Origin: Mycobacterium sp. GA-1199
GTDB taxonomy: Bacteria; Actinomycetota; Actinomycetes; Mycobacteriales; Mycobacteriaceae
Assembly: GCF_001500045.1 (NCBI RefSeq)
Contig: NZ_LQIX01000016.1
Span: 1-64,000, forward strand
DNA: 64,000 bases
Reading direction: 5' to 3'
Below the pieces are notes generated by a model. It made no database searches, was not told the origin of the DNA, and saw nothing but the letters and a program-made list of their open reading frames with translations. This document shows positions 17,388 to 28,436 of the stretch, one piece after another (position 1 is the first letter of the stretch; every line of letters starts with the position of its first letter). The translations under genes and the position numbers were made by a program.

Positions 17388-18223
17388 GCGCGGACGCCAC
17401 GCACATCGACGACGTCGTGGGCGTCGAGGCGACCATCGACGGCATGCTGGTCATCGCCGACCGGCTGGGCCTGATGGAATTCCCCACCGCGTTGGGCATC
17501 CGGCCGAACATCCCCCAGCCCGAACTGCGCGACCGTGTGTGGGACCAAGTCGCACGGGACCTGTCCGCTCAGGGCGTGCTCGACGTGTTCGGTCATCCGC
17601 ACCCGGAGGTGGCGGCGATGGTCGACACGTTGAGCCGGGCGGACCGCACGTTGGAAGCTCGCTGGTGGCGACGCGACGTCGGCGGCAAGCTGATCAGATT
17701 CGTCGTCTGTCGCAAGGGTGACCGCCACGTCGTCGCGGCCCGTGACGGCGACATGCTCGTGTTGCAGCGAGTGGCTCCCCAGGTCGGTCTGGCGGGCATG
17801 GTGGCGGCGGTGCTGGGTACCGCGACACCGGCCGACGTGGAACCGCTGACCGGGGTGGCGAGCAAACTCGCCGCATGCCGCGACGCAAACCAGATCGCCG
17901 CCTACGGAATCGGGCCCTCGTCGGCACGCGCCTACGCCGAGATCATCGCCGACCCGCAGAGCTGGGCGGAGATCACCGCGATCGAGCGGCATGCCGGCGG
18001 CACGTTCACCCAGGCCGACGTCGCGGCGGGCGTGCTCGACTCCAAGTATGGGCGGATCGTGTCGATTCCCCGGCGGGTCAGCGGTGAACTGTACGGCAGC
18101 TTCCTGCCGGGCAGCACCGACAACCTGCAGCGCGCCCTCGACGGATTGATCGAATTCCTGCCGTCGCGAACGTGGTTCGAGCACGCCACGCTCGATCCCG
18201 CGGAGGCCTCGCACGGTGGATGA
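17384..18223 (+). CDS. espG1: PE/PPE chaperone EspG1
   Basis: A 279-aa cytosolic chaperone that binds the tip of the PPE protein of a PE-PPE dimer and delivers it to ESX-1. The sequence follows M. tuberculosis EspG1 closely over its length, for example IDGMLVIADRL, LGIRPNIPQ, RTLEARWWRRD and VAPQVGLAGMV. This is the best evidence that the system is ESX-1 rather than ESX-2, -3 or -5. The GTG start overlaps the espF stop (GTGA) and its own stop lies within the start of espH. Likely clients are PE35-PPE68 encoded downstream. Confidence 0.97.
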   Translation: MSADATHIDDVVGVEATIDGMLVIADRLGLMEFPTALGIRPNIPQPELRDRVWDQVARDLSAQGVLDVFGHPHPEVAAMVDTLSRADRTLEARWWRRDVGGKLIRFVVCRKGDRHVVAARDGDMLVLQRVAPQVGLAGMVAAVLGTATPADVEPLTGVASKLAACRDANQIAAYGIGPSSARAYAEIIADPQSWAEITAIERHAGGTFTQADVAAGVLDSKYGRIVSIPRRVSGELYGSFLPGSTDNLQRALDGLIEFLPSRTWFEHATLDPAEASHGG

Positions 18224-18695
18224 GATGTCCGAACGCCATCCCGAGGACGAGCGCGACGACTTGGCCGCGCTCGATTTCAGCCCGCCGGTCGAATCCGATG
18301 ACTCCGTCCTCGACGCCCTGGATGTCTACGGCCCGGCCGGAACCGGCGGCGCCGAACCGCCGGTGCCCGTCGTCACCGTGACCAATCCGCCGGGAACCGT
18401 CTCCGTCAGCGCCTTCCTCGACGGCCGGATCAGTCGAATCGAACTGTCGCCGAAGGCAAGTGGGCTGACGGAAGCCAAGCTCGCCGAAGAGGTCGTCGTC
18501 GTCGCGGGGCTCGCCGGTCAAGACGCGAAGAGCACGCAGTACGTCAGCATGCTCGAGGGCATGCGTCGACAGGGTCACGACGACGCCGCGACCCGCGACT
18601 TCCTCACCCGTGATCTCGGCCTTCCGAGCCCGGAACAAGCCCGCGCCGAGCGCACCCGCGTGTTCACGACAAGATATGCCGGTGACCATGACTGA
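18216..18695 (+). CDS. espH: ESX-1 secretion-associated protein EspH
   Basis: A 159-aa acidic soluble protein with a disordered N-terminal third followed by a small domain (VSVSAFLDGRISRIELSPK, then LAEEVVVVAGLAGQDAKS). Position between espG1 and eccA1 and the sequence pattern match EspH, which in M. marinum acts on secretion of EspE/EspF (known). The GTG at 18216 overlaps espG1 by 8 nt, and its end overlaps the eccA1 start by 8 nt. No transmembrane segment is visible. Confidence 0.9.
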   Translation: MDEMSERHPEDERDDLAALDFSPPVESDDSVLDALDVYGPAGTGGAEPPVPVVTVTNPPGTVSVSAFLDGRISRIELSPKASGLTEAKLAEEVVVVAGLAGQDAKSTQYVSMLEGMRRQGHDDAATRDFLTRDLGLPSPEQARAERTRVFTTRYAGDHD

Positions 18696-20409
18696 GCACC
18701 TCTCCAGCCTGTTCGGAAGCGCGGTCGGCATGCTGGCCAGCACCCCCGCGCGTGCCTTCGAAATCTTCACGGAGATCACCACTTTCGACGAATCGGCCTG
18801 TGACGCGTGGGTGGGCCGCATCCGTTGCGGCGATACCGACAGGGTCACGCTGTTCCGCGCGTGGTACTCGCGGGCCAACTTCGGTCAGCTCGCCGGGTCG
18901 GCAGAGATCTCGATGAACAGCCTCAACGCGCGGGTGCCGATCGGCGGGCCGTTCGGCGACATCACTTACCCGGTCAATTCGCCGCTGGCCATCACCATGG
19001 GTTTCGCCGCCAACGAGGCGTCGATCGGCAACTACGCCGACGCGATGGAGGCTCTCGAAGACGCCCCGGCCGCCGGGGCCGAACACCTGGTGTCCTGGAT
19101 CAAGGCCGTGATCTACGCCGCCGCCGAACGCTGGACCGATGTGATCGAGCAGGTCCGCGGTGCCGCAGCGTGGCCAGACAAGTTCCTCGCCGCGGCCGCC
19201 GGTGTGGCGCACGGGGTCGCGGCGGCCAATCTCGGGCTGTTCACCGAGGCCGAGCGACGGCTCACCGAGTCCAACTCCTCCCCGGCGGGGGAGGCATGTG
19301 CGCCGGCCATCGCGTGGTTCCTGGCGATGACCCGCCGAAGCCAGGGCAACGAAGAGTCGGCGGTTGCGCTGCTGGAGTGGTTGCAGGCCACCCATCCCGA
19401 CCCCAAAGTCGTTCAGGCACTTCGAGATCCGTCATACCGGCTCACCACGACGACCGCGGAGCTGATCGCGGCACGCAGGGATCCGTGGGATCCGGGCAGC
19501 ATCGAGGCCGACACGACCGGTCGAGACCGGTTGCTCGCCGACGCGCAAGCCGAACTCGATCGCCAGATCGGGCTGACGCGGGTGAAGGAGCAGATCGAGG
19601 CCTACCGCGCCGCGACACAGATGGCCAAGATCCGCGCGGCTCGCGGTATGAAGGTCGCGCAGACGTCGAAGCACATGATCTTCGCGGGACCGCCCGGCAC
19701 GGGGAAGACGACGATTGCGCGCGTCGTCGCCAACATCCTGGCGGGCCTGGGCGTCACCGCCGAACCCAAACTCGTCGAATCCTCCCGCAAGGACTTCGTC
19801 GCCGAGTACGAAGGGCAGTCGGCCGTCAAGACCAGCCGCACCATCGACCGAGCCCTCGGCGGCGTGTTGTTCATCGACGAGGCCTACACCCTGGTGCAGG
19901 AACGCGACGGCCGTGCCGACCCGTTCGGCACCGAGGCGCTGGACACGCTGCTCGCCCGGATGGAGAACGACCGGGACAGGCTGGTGGTGATCATCGCCGG
20001 CTACAGCGCCGACATCGACCGCCTTCTGGAATCGAACGACGGTCTGCGCTCGCGATTCGCCACCCGGATCGAGTTCGACTCGTACACCCCCGACGAGATC
20101 GTCGAGATCGCCGAAGTCATTGCCCGCGCGAACGACTCGTCGCTGAACGAGCAGGCCGCCAAGCAGGTGCTCGAGGCCGCCACCCTGCTGAGCAGCCGCA
20201 CACTGAACGGCAAACCCGCGCTCGACATCGCGGGCAACGGCCGCTACGCCCGCCAGCTGGTCGAGGCCGGTGAACAGAACCGCGATATGCGGCTGGCCCG
20301 TTCGATCGACATCGACAGCCTCGACGACGAACAGCTCAGCGAGATCAACGGTGAGGACATGGCCGCCGCGATCGGCGCGGTGCACGCACGTCTGAGCATC
20401 GGCGACTAG
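18688..20409 (+). CDS. eccA1: ESX-1 AAA+ ATPase EccA1
   Basis: A 573-aa cytosolic CbxX/CfxQ-type AAA+ ATPase, the same length as the M. tuberculosis protein. The N-terminal TPR-like domain (1-280) is followed by the AAA domain with Walker A GPPGTGKT at 334-341, Walker B VLFIDEAY and a sensor Arg region near [12 protein letters not shown]. It is thought to recycle EspG-PE-PPE complexes or assist substrates. I chose the ATG at 18688 (MTEHLSSLF), which overlaps the espH stop; the frame is open upstream to 18610. eccB1 starts 2 nt after it. Confidence 0.97.
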   Translation: MTEHLSSLFGSAVGMLASTPARAFEIFTEITTFDESACDAWVGRIRCGDTDRVTLFRAWYSRANFGQLAGSAEISMNSLNARVPIGGPFGDITYPVNSPLAITMGFAANEASIGNYADAMEALEDAPAAGAEHLVSWIKAVIYAAAERWTDVIEQVRGAAAWPDKFLAAAAGVAHGVAAANLGLFTEAERRLTESNSSPAGEACAPAIAWFLAMTRRSQGNEESAVALLEWLQATHPDPKVVQALRDPSYRLTTTTAELIAARRDPWDPGSIEADTTGRDRLLADAQAELDRQIGLTRVKEQIEAYRAATQMAKIRAARGMKVAQTSKHMIFAGPPGTGKTTIARVVANILAGLGVTAEPKLVESSRKDFVAEYEGQSAVKTSRTIDRALGGVLFIDEAYTLVQERDGRADPFGTEALDTLLARMENDRDRLVVIIAGYSADIDRLLESNDGLRSRFATRIEFDSYTPDEIVEIAEVIARANDSSLNEQAAKQVLEAATLLSSRTLNGKPALDIAGNGRYARQLVEAGEQNRDMRLARSIDIDSLDDEQLSEINGEDMAAAIGAVHARLSIGD

Positions 20410-20411
20410 AC

Positions 20412-21887
20412 ATGGCGGGATTCCGGCTCACCACCAAGGTGCAGGTCAGCGGTTGGCGCTTCCTGCTGCGCCGCGTCGAGCACGCGATCGTGCGCCGGGA
20501 CACCCGGATGTTCGACGACCCGTTGCAGTTCTACAGCCGCGCCGTGTCCGCGGGCGTGGTCATCGCGGTGCTCATCTGCCTGGGCGCCGCGCTGCTGGCG
20601 TACTTCAAACCGCTCGGGAAGCAAGGGAACGACACGCTTCTCGTCGATCGCAACACCAACCAGCTCTACGTGATGCTCCCGGGTAGCGGTCAGTTGCGGC
20701 CGGTGTACAACCTGACGTCGGCACGACTCGTCCTCGGCAACGCCGGAACCCCGGTGGCAGTCAAGTCCGACGAGTTGAACCGCATGCCGAAGGGGCAGTC
20801 GATCGGGATTCCCGGTGCGCCCTACGCGACGCCGGTCGGCGCCGCGAACTCGATGTGGACACTGTGCGACACCGTCACCAAGCCGCAGAGCGTGGCGCCC
20901 AACCTGGAGTCGTCGATCATCGTCCGTCCCCTGGTCGCCGATGCCTCGGTCGCCCCGATGCGCCCCGATCAGGGGATGTTGGTCTCCTACGAGAACGACA
21001 CCTGGCTGGTGACCGAAAGCGGCAGACACGACATCGATCTCGCCGACCGCGCGCTCACCTCGGCGGTCGGCATCCCGGTGACGGCGAGGGCGACGCCGAT
21101 CTCACGGGGCCTGTTCAACGCGCTTCCCAACGCGGGTCCGTGGCGTCTCCCCGACATCCCGTCCTTCGGGGCCCCCAATTCGGTCGGGCTGCCGCCCAAC
21201 CTCGTGGTGGGCTCGGTGTTCAAGGCGTTGACCGAGGACCGTGAACAGCATTTCGTGGTGCTGCCCGACGGTGTCGCGCAGATCAACCACACCACCGCCG
21301 CTGCGCTGCGCGCGACGAATTCGTTCGGGCTCGTCACGCCGCCGTCGGTGGAGGCCAGTGTGGTCGCGCGAATCCCCGAACACGTCTTCGCCTCACCACT
21401 ACCCGACAAACCCTTGGAGATCCTGCTGCGTGAGGAAGCCCCGACGTTGTGCTGGGCGTGGCAGCGCGAGCCCGGTGATCAGGCGCCGAAGACGACGGTG
21501 ATCGCGGGGCGGCGCCTGCCCATCCCAGCGTCGGCGATGGGCACCGGGATCAAGCAGATCGGCGGTGATGCAACCGTTTACATCGATGGCGGTCAGTACA
21601 TCCAGTTGCAGTCGCCCGATCCGCGGTACGGCGAGAGCCTCTACTACATCGACCCGCAAGGCGTGCGGTACGGGCTGCCCAACGAGGACACCGGCAAGAC
21701 GCTCGGGCTGACCGGTCCGACCACCGCGCCGTGGCAGGTGGTCGGCCGTCTGGTGGACGGTCCGGTGCTGTCGAAAGAGGCGGCGCTGATCGAACACGAC
21801 ACCCTGCCCCCGAACCCCAACCCGCGAAAGATCGGCGGCGACTCGACCGCGCAACCGGCCGCGGCCCCGTCCGGAGGCGGCGGATGA
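20412..21887 (+). CDS. eccB1: ESX-1 membrane core component EccB1
   Basis: A 491-aa core-complex protein with a short cytosolic N-terminus ([19 protein letters not shown]), one transmembrane helix at about 46-66, and a large periplasmic domain with two conserved Cys (WTLCDTV and TLCWAWQRE). EccB lines the periplasmic face of the ESX channel. A low-complexity Ala/Gly tail ends the protein. It starts 2 nt after eccA1 and overlaps the eccCa1 start by 4 nt (ATGA). Confidence 0.97.
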   Translation: MAGFRLTTKVQVSGWRFLLRRVEHAIVRRDTRMFDDPLQFYSRAVSAGVVIAVLICLGAALLAYFKPLGKQGNDTLLVDRNTNQLYVMLPGSGQLRPVYNLTSARLVLGNAGTPVAVKSDELNRMPKGQSIGIPGAPYATPVGAANSMWTLCDTVTKPQSVAPNLESSIIVRPLVADASVAPMRPDQGMLVSYENDTWLVTESGRHDIDLADRALTSAVGIPVTARATPISRGLFNALPNAGPWRLPDIPSFGAPNSVGLPPNLVVGSVFKALTEDREQHFVVLPDGVAQINHTTAAALRATNSFGLVTPPSVEASVVARIPEHVFASPLPDKPLEILLREEAPTLCWAWQREPGDQAPKTTVIAGRRLPIPASAMGTGIKQIGGDATVYIDGGQYIQLQSPDPRYGESLYYIDPQGVRYGLPNEDTGKTLGLTGPTTAPWQVVGRLVDGPVLSKEAALIEHDTLPPNPNPRKIGGDSTAQPAAAPSGGGG

Positions 21888-24115
21888 CCACCAAGAAGTT
21901 CACCCCGATCATCAAGCGCGGACCGCGGCTGACACCGGGCGAGATCAACGTCGCACCGCCCGAAGACCTGGGCGTCGAAATCCCGCCGTCGGGCATCCAG
22001 AAGGCGCTGCCGTGGGTGATGGGCGGCGGCATGCTCGGCATGATCGCGATCATGATCTTCACCGGTATCCGGCAACTCTCACCGTACATGCTGATGATGC
22101 CGCTGATGATGATCATGGCGACCGTCGGTTTCATGGCAGGAGGCGGCCCCGGCGGCAAACGCGTTCCCGAAATCAACGCCGACCGTAAGGAATATCTCCG
22201 TTACCTGGCCGGGCTCCGCACGCGGGTCACATCCTCGGCGGCCGCTCAGGTGACGTTCTTCAACTATCACGCGCCGCACCCGGAGGATCTGCTGTCGCTC
22301 ATCGGTGGCAACCGCCAGTGGTCCCGACAGACCAACGCCGATTTCTTCGCCGCGACCCGAATCGGACTGGGCACGGAGCCTGCGGTCGACCGACTGCTCA
22401 AGCCGGCGGTCGGCGGAGAGCTGGCGGGTCCGCAGGGCGCGCCGCAGCCGCACCTGGAACCGGTGAGCCACATGTGGGTGACGAAGTTCCTGCGCACCCA
22501 CGGGTTGATCCACGACTGCCCGAAACTCGTTGCGCTGCGCTCGTTTCCGACCATCGCCGTCGGCGGCGATCCAGCCGGTGCAGCGGGTCTGCTCACGGCC
22601 ATGATCTGTCACCTCGCCGTGTTCCACCCACCCGACCTCCTGCAGATGCGGGTGCTCATCGACAACCCCGAAGACCCGAACTGGTCCTGGCTCAAGTGGT
22701 TGCCACATCTGCAGCATCAAACCGACACGGACGCCGCGGGTCCCACCCGCATGATCTTCACCCGGCCCGACGGCCTCAGCGACCTGACCGCACGCGGCCC
22801 TCACACCGCCGATGCGGCGCCGAGCGGACCCTATGTCGTCGTCTTCGACCTCACGGGCGGCAAGGCCGGCTTCCCGGTCGACGGCCGGGCGGGCGTCACC
22901 GTCATCACGCTCGGCAACCACCGAGGATCGGCGTACCGCATCCGGGTGGCGGCCGACGGCACCGCCGACGATCGGCTGCCCAACCAGACGTTCCGGCCGA
23001 TCACCTCGAGGGTCGACCACTTGACATCGGACCAGGCCGCTCGCGTCGCACGCAAGCTGGCGGGTTGGTCGATCACCGGCACCATCATCGACAAGAGCGT
23101 CCGGGTGCACAAGAAGATCGCGACCGAGTGGCATCAACTGGTCGGGGCACAGTCGATCGAGGAGGTGACCCCGGCACGGTGGCGCATGTTCAGCGACACC
23201 GACCGCGACCGGTTGCGCATCCCGTTCGGCCACGAACTCAAGACCGGCGACATCATGTACCTCGACATCAAGGAGGGCGCCGAGTTCGGCGCCGGGCCAC
23301 ACGGGATGCTGATCGGCACAACGGGTTCCGGGAAGTCGGAGTTCCTCCGCACCCTGATCCTGTCGCTGGCCGCCACCCACCACCCCGACCAGGTGAACCT
23401 GCTGCTCACCGACTTCAAGGGTGGCTCGACATTCCTGGGTATGGAGAAGCTGCCGCACACCGCAGCCGTCGTCACCAACATGGAGGAGGAAGCCGAGCTG
23501 GTCAGCCGCATGGGCGAGGTGCTCAGCGGCGAGCTGGACCGCAGACAGTCCATCCTGCGCCAGGCCGGTATGCAGGTCGGTGCGGCCGGTGCGCTGTCCG
23601 GCGTCGCCGAGTACGAGAAGCATCGCGAACGCGGCGCCGACCTGCCGCCGTTGCCAACCCTTTTCGTCGTCGTCGACGAGTTCGCTGAGCTCCTGCAGAA
23701 CCATCCCGACTTCATCGCACTGTTCGACCGGATCTGCCGGGTGGGCCGCTCGCTGCGGGTGCACCTGCTGTTGGCGACGCAGTCGCTGAACACCGGCGGT
23801 GTGCGCATCGACAAGTTGGAACCCAACCTCACCTACCGGATCGCGTTGCGCACGACCAGTTCCGCCGAATCGAAAGCCGTGATCGGCACGCCGGAGGCGC
23901 AGTACATCACGAACAAGGAGAGCGGCGTGGGCTTCCTTCGCGTCGGCATGGAGGACCCGGTCAAGTTCCACAGCGTCTACACCGGCGTCAACTACGTCCC
24001 CACGTCCGGGCGACAGGACAACGGGGAAGTCAGGCCGCAGGCCAGACGGCCGAGCCAGCCGCGGATCCGGCCCTTCACCGCGGCGCCGATCCCGGAGACG
24101 GCGGTGAGGTCATGA
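21884..24115 (+). CDS. eccCa1: ESX-1 FtsK/SpoIIIE-type ATPase EccCa1
   Basis: A 743-aa membrane half of the split ESX-1 motor. Two transmembrane helices (about 43-88) are followed by the degenerate DUF-type ATPase domain and the first FtsK-like ATPase domain with Walker A GTTGSGKS at 478-485 and the [11 protein letters not shown]alker B region. The ATG at 21884 ([15 protein letters not shown]) overlaps the eccB1 stop; the frame is open upstream. The gene ends in an ATGA overlap with eccCb1. The split of EccC into a and b is an ESX-1 hallmark. Confidence 0.97.
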   Translation: MTTKKFTPIIKRGPRLTPGEINVAPPEDLGVEIPPSGIQKALPWVMGGGMLGMIAIMIFTGIRQLSPYMLMMPLMMIMATVGFMAGGGPGGKRVPEINADRKEYLRYLAGLRTRVTSSAAAQVTFFNYHAPHPEDLLSLIGGNRQWSRQTNADFFAATRIGLGTEPAVDRLLKPAVGGELAGPQGAPQPHLEPVSHMWVTKFLRTHGLIHDCPKLVALRSFPTIAVGGDPAGAAGLLTAMICHLAVFHPPDLLQMRVLIDNPEDPNWSWLKWLPHLQHQTDTDAAGPTRMIFTRPDGLSDLTARGPHTADAAPSGPYVVVFDLTGGKAGFPVDGRAGVTVITLGNHRGSAYRIRVAADGTADDRLPNQTFRPITSRVDHLTSDQAARVARKLAGWSITGTIIDKSVRVHKKIATEWHQLVGAQSIEEVTPARWRMFSDTDRDRLRIPFGHELKTGDIMYLDIKEGAEFGAGPHGMLIGTTGSGKSEFLRTLILSLAATHHPDQVNLLLTDFKGGSTFLGMEKLPHTAAVVTNMEEEAELVSRMGEVLSGELDRRQSILRQAGMQVGAAGALSGVAEYEKHRERGADLPPLPTLFVVVDEFAELLQNHPDFIALFDRICRVGRSLRVHLLLATQSLNTGGVRIDKLEPNLTYRIALRTTSSAESKAVIGTPEAQYITNKESGVGFLRVGMEDPVKFHSVYTGVNYVPTSGRQDNGEVRPQARRPSQPRIRPFTAAPIPETAVRS

Positions 24116-25869
24116 GCATCGAACCGGACCAGCGGGTGCTTCGCGAGGTGGTGCTGGAGCAGCTGACCACCGGCGAAACCCGCGCCTATCGGATGTGGTT
24201 GCCGCCGTTGGCCGACCCGACACCGGTCAACGAGCTGATCGCCAACGACCGCCAGCGCCAGCCGCTGCGCTTCGGCCTCGGCATCATGGACGAGCCACGC
24301 CGGCACCGCCAGGAGGTGTGGGGCATCGACACGTCGTCGGCCGGCGGCAACATCGCCGTCGGGGGTGCACCACAGACCGGTAAGTCCACCTTCCTGCAGA
24401 CGCTGATCCTGTCGGCGGCCGCGTCCCACACGCCGCGCCAGGTCCAGTTCTACTGTGTCGACCTCGGCGGTGGCGGGTTGCTGTACCTCGAGGACCTGCC
24501 GCACGTGGGAGGCGTCGCGACACGCTCCGAGCCGGACCGGGTCAACCGTGTCATCGCCGAGATGAAAGGTGTACTGCGGCAGCGCGAAGCGATGTTCAAG
24601 CAGTATCGCGTCGGATCGATGGCCGCATATCGCGAGATGCGCGACGATGCGAACCACCCGTTGGCGGCCGATCCGTTCGGCGACGTGTTCCTGGTCATCG
24701 ACGGGTGGCCGGCGTTCGTCGGGGAGTTCGGTGACCTCGAGCCCGTCGTGCAGGATCTCGCCGGCCAGGGCCTGCAATTCGGGGTGCACACGGTGATCTC
24801 GACGCCCCGCTGGACCGAGCTCAAAGCACGCGTGCGCGACTACCTGGGCACGAAGGTCGAGTTCCGGCTGGGCGACGTCAACGAGACCCAGATCGACCGC
24901 ATCACCCGCGAGATACCGGCCAACCGGCCCGGCCGCGCGGTGTCGATGGAGAAGCACCACTTGATGATCGGGGTGCCGCGCCTCGACGGTGTGCACAGCG
25001 CCGAGAACCTCGTCCCCGCCATGTCCGACGCGGTTCAGGTGATCGCGGCGCGGCACACCGACCAGGCCCCCAAGGTGCGCGTCCTGCCCGAGCGCATCTA
25101 TCTGCACCACCTGGATCCCAACCCGCCCGGCCCGGACGCCGACTACCGCACCCGGTGGACGGTGCCGCTGGGACTGCGCGAATCCGACATGGGCGTCGCC
25201 TACAACCACATGCACACCACTCCGCACATGTTGATCTTCGGTGGGCCCAAATCGGGTAAGACCCGGATCGCACATGCTGTCGCACAAGCGATTTGCGCAC
25301 GCAACAGCCCGGACCAAGTTCGGTTCATGCTGGCCGACTACCGGTCCGGTCTGCTCGACGCGGTGCCGCAGACACATCTGCTGGCAGCGGGCGCCATCAA
25401 CCGCAACAACGCGAGCCTGGAAGAGGCGATCAAGGCGTTCGCCATCAACCTGCAGCGGCGCCTTCCGCCCGCGGACCTCACCACGGCCCAGTTACGCGCC
25501 CGATCCTGGTGGAGCGGGCCGGATGTGGTGCTGCTGGTCGACGACTGGCACATGATCGTCGCCGCCAGCGGTGTGGTGCCGCCGATGGCTCCGTTGTTCC
25601 CGCTGTTGCCCGCGGCCGCCGATATCGGCCTGCACATCATCGTCACCTGCCAGATGAGCCAGGCGCACCGCGCCACCATGGACAAGTTCGTCGGAGCCGC
25701 GTACGGCGCCGGATCCCCGACGCTGTTCCTGTCGGGCGAGAAGCAGGAGTTCCCCTCGAGTGAGGTCCGGCTGAAGCGCCGTCCCCCCGGCCAGGGATTC
25801 CTGGTCTCACCGGATGGGAAGGAGGTCATCCAGGCGGCTTATGTGGACCCCCCAGAAGAAGTTGTGTAA
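24112..25869 (+). CDS. eccCb1: ESX-1 cytosolic motor ATPase EccCb1
   Basis: A 585-aa cytosolic half of the motor with two FtsK-like ATPase domains: Walker A1 GAPQTGKST (85-93) and Walker A2 GGPKSGKT (377-384), with Walker B regions [12 protein letters not shown] and [11 protein letters not shown]. The last ATPase domain of EccC binds the C-terminal signal of EsxB and gates motor assembly (known for the family). It overlaps eccCa1 by 4 nt and ends 167 nt before PE35. Confidence 0.97.
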   Translation: MSIEPDQRVLREVVLEQLTTGETRAYRMWLPPLADPTPVNELIANDRQRQPLRFGLGIMDEPRRHRQEVWGIDTSSAGGNIAVGGAPQTGKSTFLQTLILSAAASHTPRQVQFYCVDLGGGGLLYLEDLPHVGGVATRSEPDRVNRVIAEMKGVLRQREAMFKQYRVGSMAAYREMRDDANHPLAADPFGDVFLVIDGWPAFVGEFGDLEPVVQDLAGQGLQFGVHTVISTPRWTELKARVRDYLGTKVEFRLGDVNETQIDRITREIPANRPGRAVSMEKHHLMIGVPRLDGVHSAENLVPAMSDAVQVIAARHTDQAPKVRVLPERIYLHHLDPNPPGPDADYRTRWTVPLGLRESDMGVAYNHMHTTPHMLIFGGPKSGKTRIAHAVAQAICARNSPDQVRFMLADYRSGLLDAVPQTHLLAAGAINRNNASLEEAIKAFAINLQRRLPPADLTTAQLRARSWWSGPDVVLLVDDWHMIVAASGVVPPMAPLFPLLPAAADIGLHIIVTCQMSQAHRATMDKFVGAAYGAGSPTLFLSGEKQEFPSSEVRLKRRPPGQGFLVSPDGKEVIQAAYVDPPEEVV

Positions 25870-26036
25870 AGAGCACCCTGAAACCGCCGTTAAGATGATT
25901 CGAGACGCGCCAGCAAATTGAGTGGCGACGCCATAGCAAAGAGGTCGGGGGACCGGTTCCTGGCTGTCGGACAGCGGTGTCCGCGCGTGTACAAGTTCAT
26001 ACGCATTGAATTCATGACCGACGAGGAGATCTGCAA
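25870..26036 (+). promoter_or_regulatory. Gap before PE35 with a candidate internal promoter
   Basis: This 167-nt gap is the first real break in the coupled operon. TAAGAT at 25891-25896 could be a -10 element driving PE35-PPE68-esxB-esxA separately, but no -35 lies at proper distance. GAGGAGA (about 26023-26029) is the PE35 ribosome site. Confidence 0.4.
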
Positions 26037-26330
26037 ATGGAACCGTTGATGCACAATCCCGGTGCCGTGGGAATCGGTACACAGGTGGTGGCTAACGGCA
26101 CCCGAGGCCTCGCCGCGGGCACGACGGCAGGTGCCGCTGTCACCGCGCTGGTGCCGGCCGGTGCCGACGAAGTGTCGGCGCAGGCGGCGGTCGCGTTCGC
26201 CGCCGAGGGCGTGGAAACGCTGGCAATGAACACGTTCGCCCAGGAGGAGTTGGCTCGAATGGGCGCGGCCGTGATCGAGAGTGCCGGAATCTACACCGCC
26301 GTGGACGGCGCCAACGCCGCGACGTTCTGA
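26037..26330 (+). CDS. PE35: PE-family protein PE35
   Basis: A 97-aa stand-alone PE domain, two long helices around a central TALVPAGADEVSAQAAVAF block that matches PE35. The literal Pro-Glu pair occurs as MEP near the start rather than at the usual position. YTAVD (86-90) is a YxxxD secretion motif at the end of helix 2. It forms a heterodimer with PPE68 and is exported by ESX-1 with EspG1 help (known). PPE68 follows after 46 nt. Confidence 0.95.
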   Translation: MEPLMHNPGAVGIGTQVVANGTRGLAAGTTAGAAVTALVPAGADEVSAQAAVAFAAEGVETLAMNTFAQEELARMGAAVIESAGIYTAVDGANAATF

Positions 26331-26376
26331 TCGCGTCAGCCACCCTCTATTCAACGGACCAGGGAAGACCTAGACG

Positions 26377-27675
26377 ATGTTCTGGCATGCCATGCCGCCA
26401 GAATTCAACACCGCCCGGCTGATGGCCGGCGCCGGAGCGGCGCCGATGCTGCAGGCCGCCGCGGGGTGGGAGGCGTTGGCGATCTCGCTGGAGACGCAGG
26501 CCGACGAATTGGCCGCGAGCCTGGTTTCCCTGACGTCGGTATGGAGCGGCGCGGCCAGTGAACGGGTCGTGGCCGCCACGATGCCGATGGTCGCGTGGCT
26601 GCGGACCGTGTCCGCCCAGGCCCAGAAGCGCGCGCTGCAGGCGACCGCGCAGGCCAACTCCTACAGCCTCGCGATGGCCACCACGCCACCGCTCGCCGAG
26701 ATCGAGCAGAACCACATCACCCACGCGGTGCTGGAAGCCACCAACTTCCTCGGCGTCAACACCGTCCCGATCGGCATCAACGAGTTCGACTACTTCGTCC
26801 GGATGTGGAACCAAGCAGCCGGGGCGATGGACGTCTACCAGGCCGAAACCGCGCTGAACCTGCTCTTCGAACCGATCATGCCGCCGAAGCCGATCGTCAT
26901 TCCCGGTGTTGCCGCCGCAGGCGCGGCCGTCGCGGTCGGGCACGCGGCGGCGTCGGCACCGATGACCGCCATGCGTAACGCCGTGATCGCCCAGGTGGGT
27001 GTGCAGGCCTCGATGGAGTCGGCGGTGCTGCAGGGAGGACGCGCGACCGCGCAGATCGGCATGTCGGCCCAGCAGGCCCAGGGGCAGGTCCAAAAGTCCG
27101 AGAACCTCGCCCAGCGGGCAGCGAGCCCCAATCAGATGACACAGCAGGGCATGCAGATGGGCGTGCAGATGGCGTCGCAGCTGGGCTCGACGCTGGCCCA
27201 GGTGCCGCAGCAGGGCATGCAGATGGTCATGCAGCCGGTGCAGCAGATGACCCAGCCGTTGCAGCAGGTCACGTCGCTGTTCACCCAGCTCGGAAGCAAT
27301 TTGGGCAGCGAGAAGATGCAGGTCGGTCTGGTCGGGGCCAGCCCGTTGTCGAATCATCCGCTCGCTGGCGGTTCCGGTGCGACCTCCGGCGCCGGCCTCG
27401 TGCGTGCCGCGTCGCTGCCCGGTGCCGGCGGGACGATGGCCCGCACCCCGTTGATGGCCGAACTCATCGGCCAGCCGACCGCGGCGTCCGGCGGCGCGGG
27501 CGGCGCGGCAGGCGGGAGCGGGGCGGGTCTCGCACCGGTCGGCGCAGGCGGTGGCGGAACCGGACCGATGGGGCACATGGGCCAACGGGCAAGCAGCGGT
27601 GGCAGCAGGAACGGGTTGACGGCGCCGCGGGTCCTACCCCAGGACCTCGGCGAAGACGAGGACGACGACTGGTGA
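26377..27675 (+). CDS. PPE68: PPE-family protein PPE68
   Basis: A 432-aa PPE protein starting MFWHAMPPEFNTARLMAGAG. The PPE domain (1-175) includes VWSGAASE in the WxG-like turn and the hydrophobic tip region that EspG1 should bind. The C-terminal part has Gln/Met-rich repeats (QQGMQM type), then SPLSNHPLAGGSG as in M. tuberculosis PPE68, and an acidic end EDEDDDW. It is longer than the 368-aa M. tuberculosis protein because of the Met/Gln-rich insert around residues 240-300. Confidence 0.96.
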   Translation: MFWHAMPPEFNTARLMAGAGAAPMLQAAAGWEALAISLETQADELAASLVSLTSVWSGAASERVVAATMPMVAWLRTVSAQAQKRALQATAQANSYSLAMATTPPLAEIEQNHITHAVLEATNFLGVNTVPIGINEFDYFVRMWNQAAGAMDVYQAETALNLLFEPIMPPKPIVIPGVAAAGAAVAVGHAAASAPMTAMRNAVIAQVGVQASMESAVLQGGRATAQIGMSAQQAQGQVQKSENLAQRAASPNQMTQQGMQMGVQMASQLGSTLAQVPQQGMQMVMQPVQQMTQPLQQVTSLFTQLGSNLGSEKMQVGLVGASPLSNHPLAGGSGATSGAGLVRAASLPGAGGTMARTPLMAELIGQPTAASGGAGGAAGGSGAGLAPVGAGGGGTGPMGHMGQRASSGGSRNGLTAPRVLPQDLGEDEDDDW

Positions 27676-27760
27676 TCGTCCACCATGACTTCCCGGTCAC
27701 CCGACCGGAAAGACTCGCCGTCGATGGTGAGGACAGAGGAAGAGAGAAAGAGTATCCAGC

Positions 27761-28060
27761 ATGGCAATGAATACCGACGTTGCTGTCCTCGCCAAGGAGG
27801 CAGCGAATTTCGACCGGATCAGCGGCGAACTGCAGGCCGTGATCCGCTACGTCGAGGCGACGACCGGCTCTCTGCATGTCCAGATGCAGGGCGACGCCGG
27901 TGGGGCAGCCCAAAAAGCTCTGATGCGTTTCCAGGAAGCGGCCGCTCGTCAGGTTCAGACGCTGACCGACATCTCGGCCAACATCCACACCGCCGGCGTG
28001 CAGTATGCCGCGACCGATGACGACGGGGCGGCCTCGCTGTCCACGGCGATGCAGTTCTGA
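27761..28060 (+). CDS. esxB: EsxB (CFP-10)
   Basis: A 99-aa WXG100 protein, secreted partner of EsxA. Both helices and the C-terminal signal are present, with YxxxD as YAATD at 82-86 and final STAMQF. The turn normally written WxG reads MQG here (42-44), so the Trp is replaced by Met; I recall the same replacement in M. smegmatis EsxB. The C-terminal tail is the part read by EccCb1. Purine-rich AGAGGAAGAGAGAAAGAG-type sequence lies upstream, and esxA follows after 28 nt. Confidence 0.96.
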   Translation: MAMNTDVAVLAKEAANFDRISGELQAVIRYVEATTGSLHVQMQGDAGGAAQKALMRFQEAAARQVQTLTDISANIHTAGVQYAATDDDGAASLSTAMQF

Positions 28061-28088
28061 CCCTACTGACACGAACGGAGTACATGAC

Positions 28089-28388
28089 ATGACTGAAAAG
28101 GTTTACAACTACGCCGGGATCGACGGTTCGTCATCCGAGTTGAGCGCCGCGGTCGCGCAGACCGAAAATCTGCTCGTGGAGGGCAAGGGCTCGCTCACCG
28201 CACTCGCGGCCGTTTGGGGTGGCGCCAGTTCCGAGGCTTACCAGGCCATCCAAATGCGTTGGGACACCGCTTCGATGGAGCTCAACGCCGCACTGAAGAA
28301 CCTCGCCGCCACCATCCAGGAGGCCGGCGGCACCGGGGGGACGATGTTCCAGGCGGACAGGCTCATCGAGAGCTCGTTCGGAGCTTGA
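28089..28388 (+). CDS. esxA: EsxA (ESAT-6)
   Basis: A 99-aa WXG100 protein with intact WGG turn (43-45) and the conserved flanks LAAVWGGASSEAYQ and MELNAALKNLAATIQEAG. The tail after residue 85 (MFQADRLIESSFGA) is longer and different from the 95-aa M. tuberculosis ESAT-6. It forms a 1:1 complex with EsxB and is secreted by ESX-1. The ATG at 28089 was chosen over an upstream in-frame start at 28005 that overlaps esxB. Confidence 0.96.
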   Translation: MTEKVYNYAGIDGSSSELSAAVAQTENLLVEGKGSLTALAAVWGGASSEAYQAIQMRWDTASMELNAALKNLAATIQEAGGTGGTMFQADRLIESSFGA

Positions 28389-28399
28389 CGCTGCACGCG

Positions 28400-28436
28400 G
28401 GTGGGCAAGCTCGTCCTTCGGGGGGTCTTGCCCACC
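28400..28436 (+). terminator. Hairpin between esxA and espI (attenuator or partial terminator)
   Basis: Perfect 10-bp stem GGTGGGCAAG (28400-28409) with CTTGCCCACC (28427-28436), 17-nt loop, and a further GCACG/CGTGC pairing outside it. There is no U-run, so complete termination is unlikely. It may stabilise esxBA mRNA or lower read-through into espI. Confidence 0.6.

Noticed and set aside
22079..23971. 630-aa open frame on the minus strand
   Set aside because: It is antisense to eccCa1, whose domains are unmistakable. Its composition (Arg/Val/His/Gly-rich) is the usual shadow of GC-rich coding DNA.
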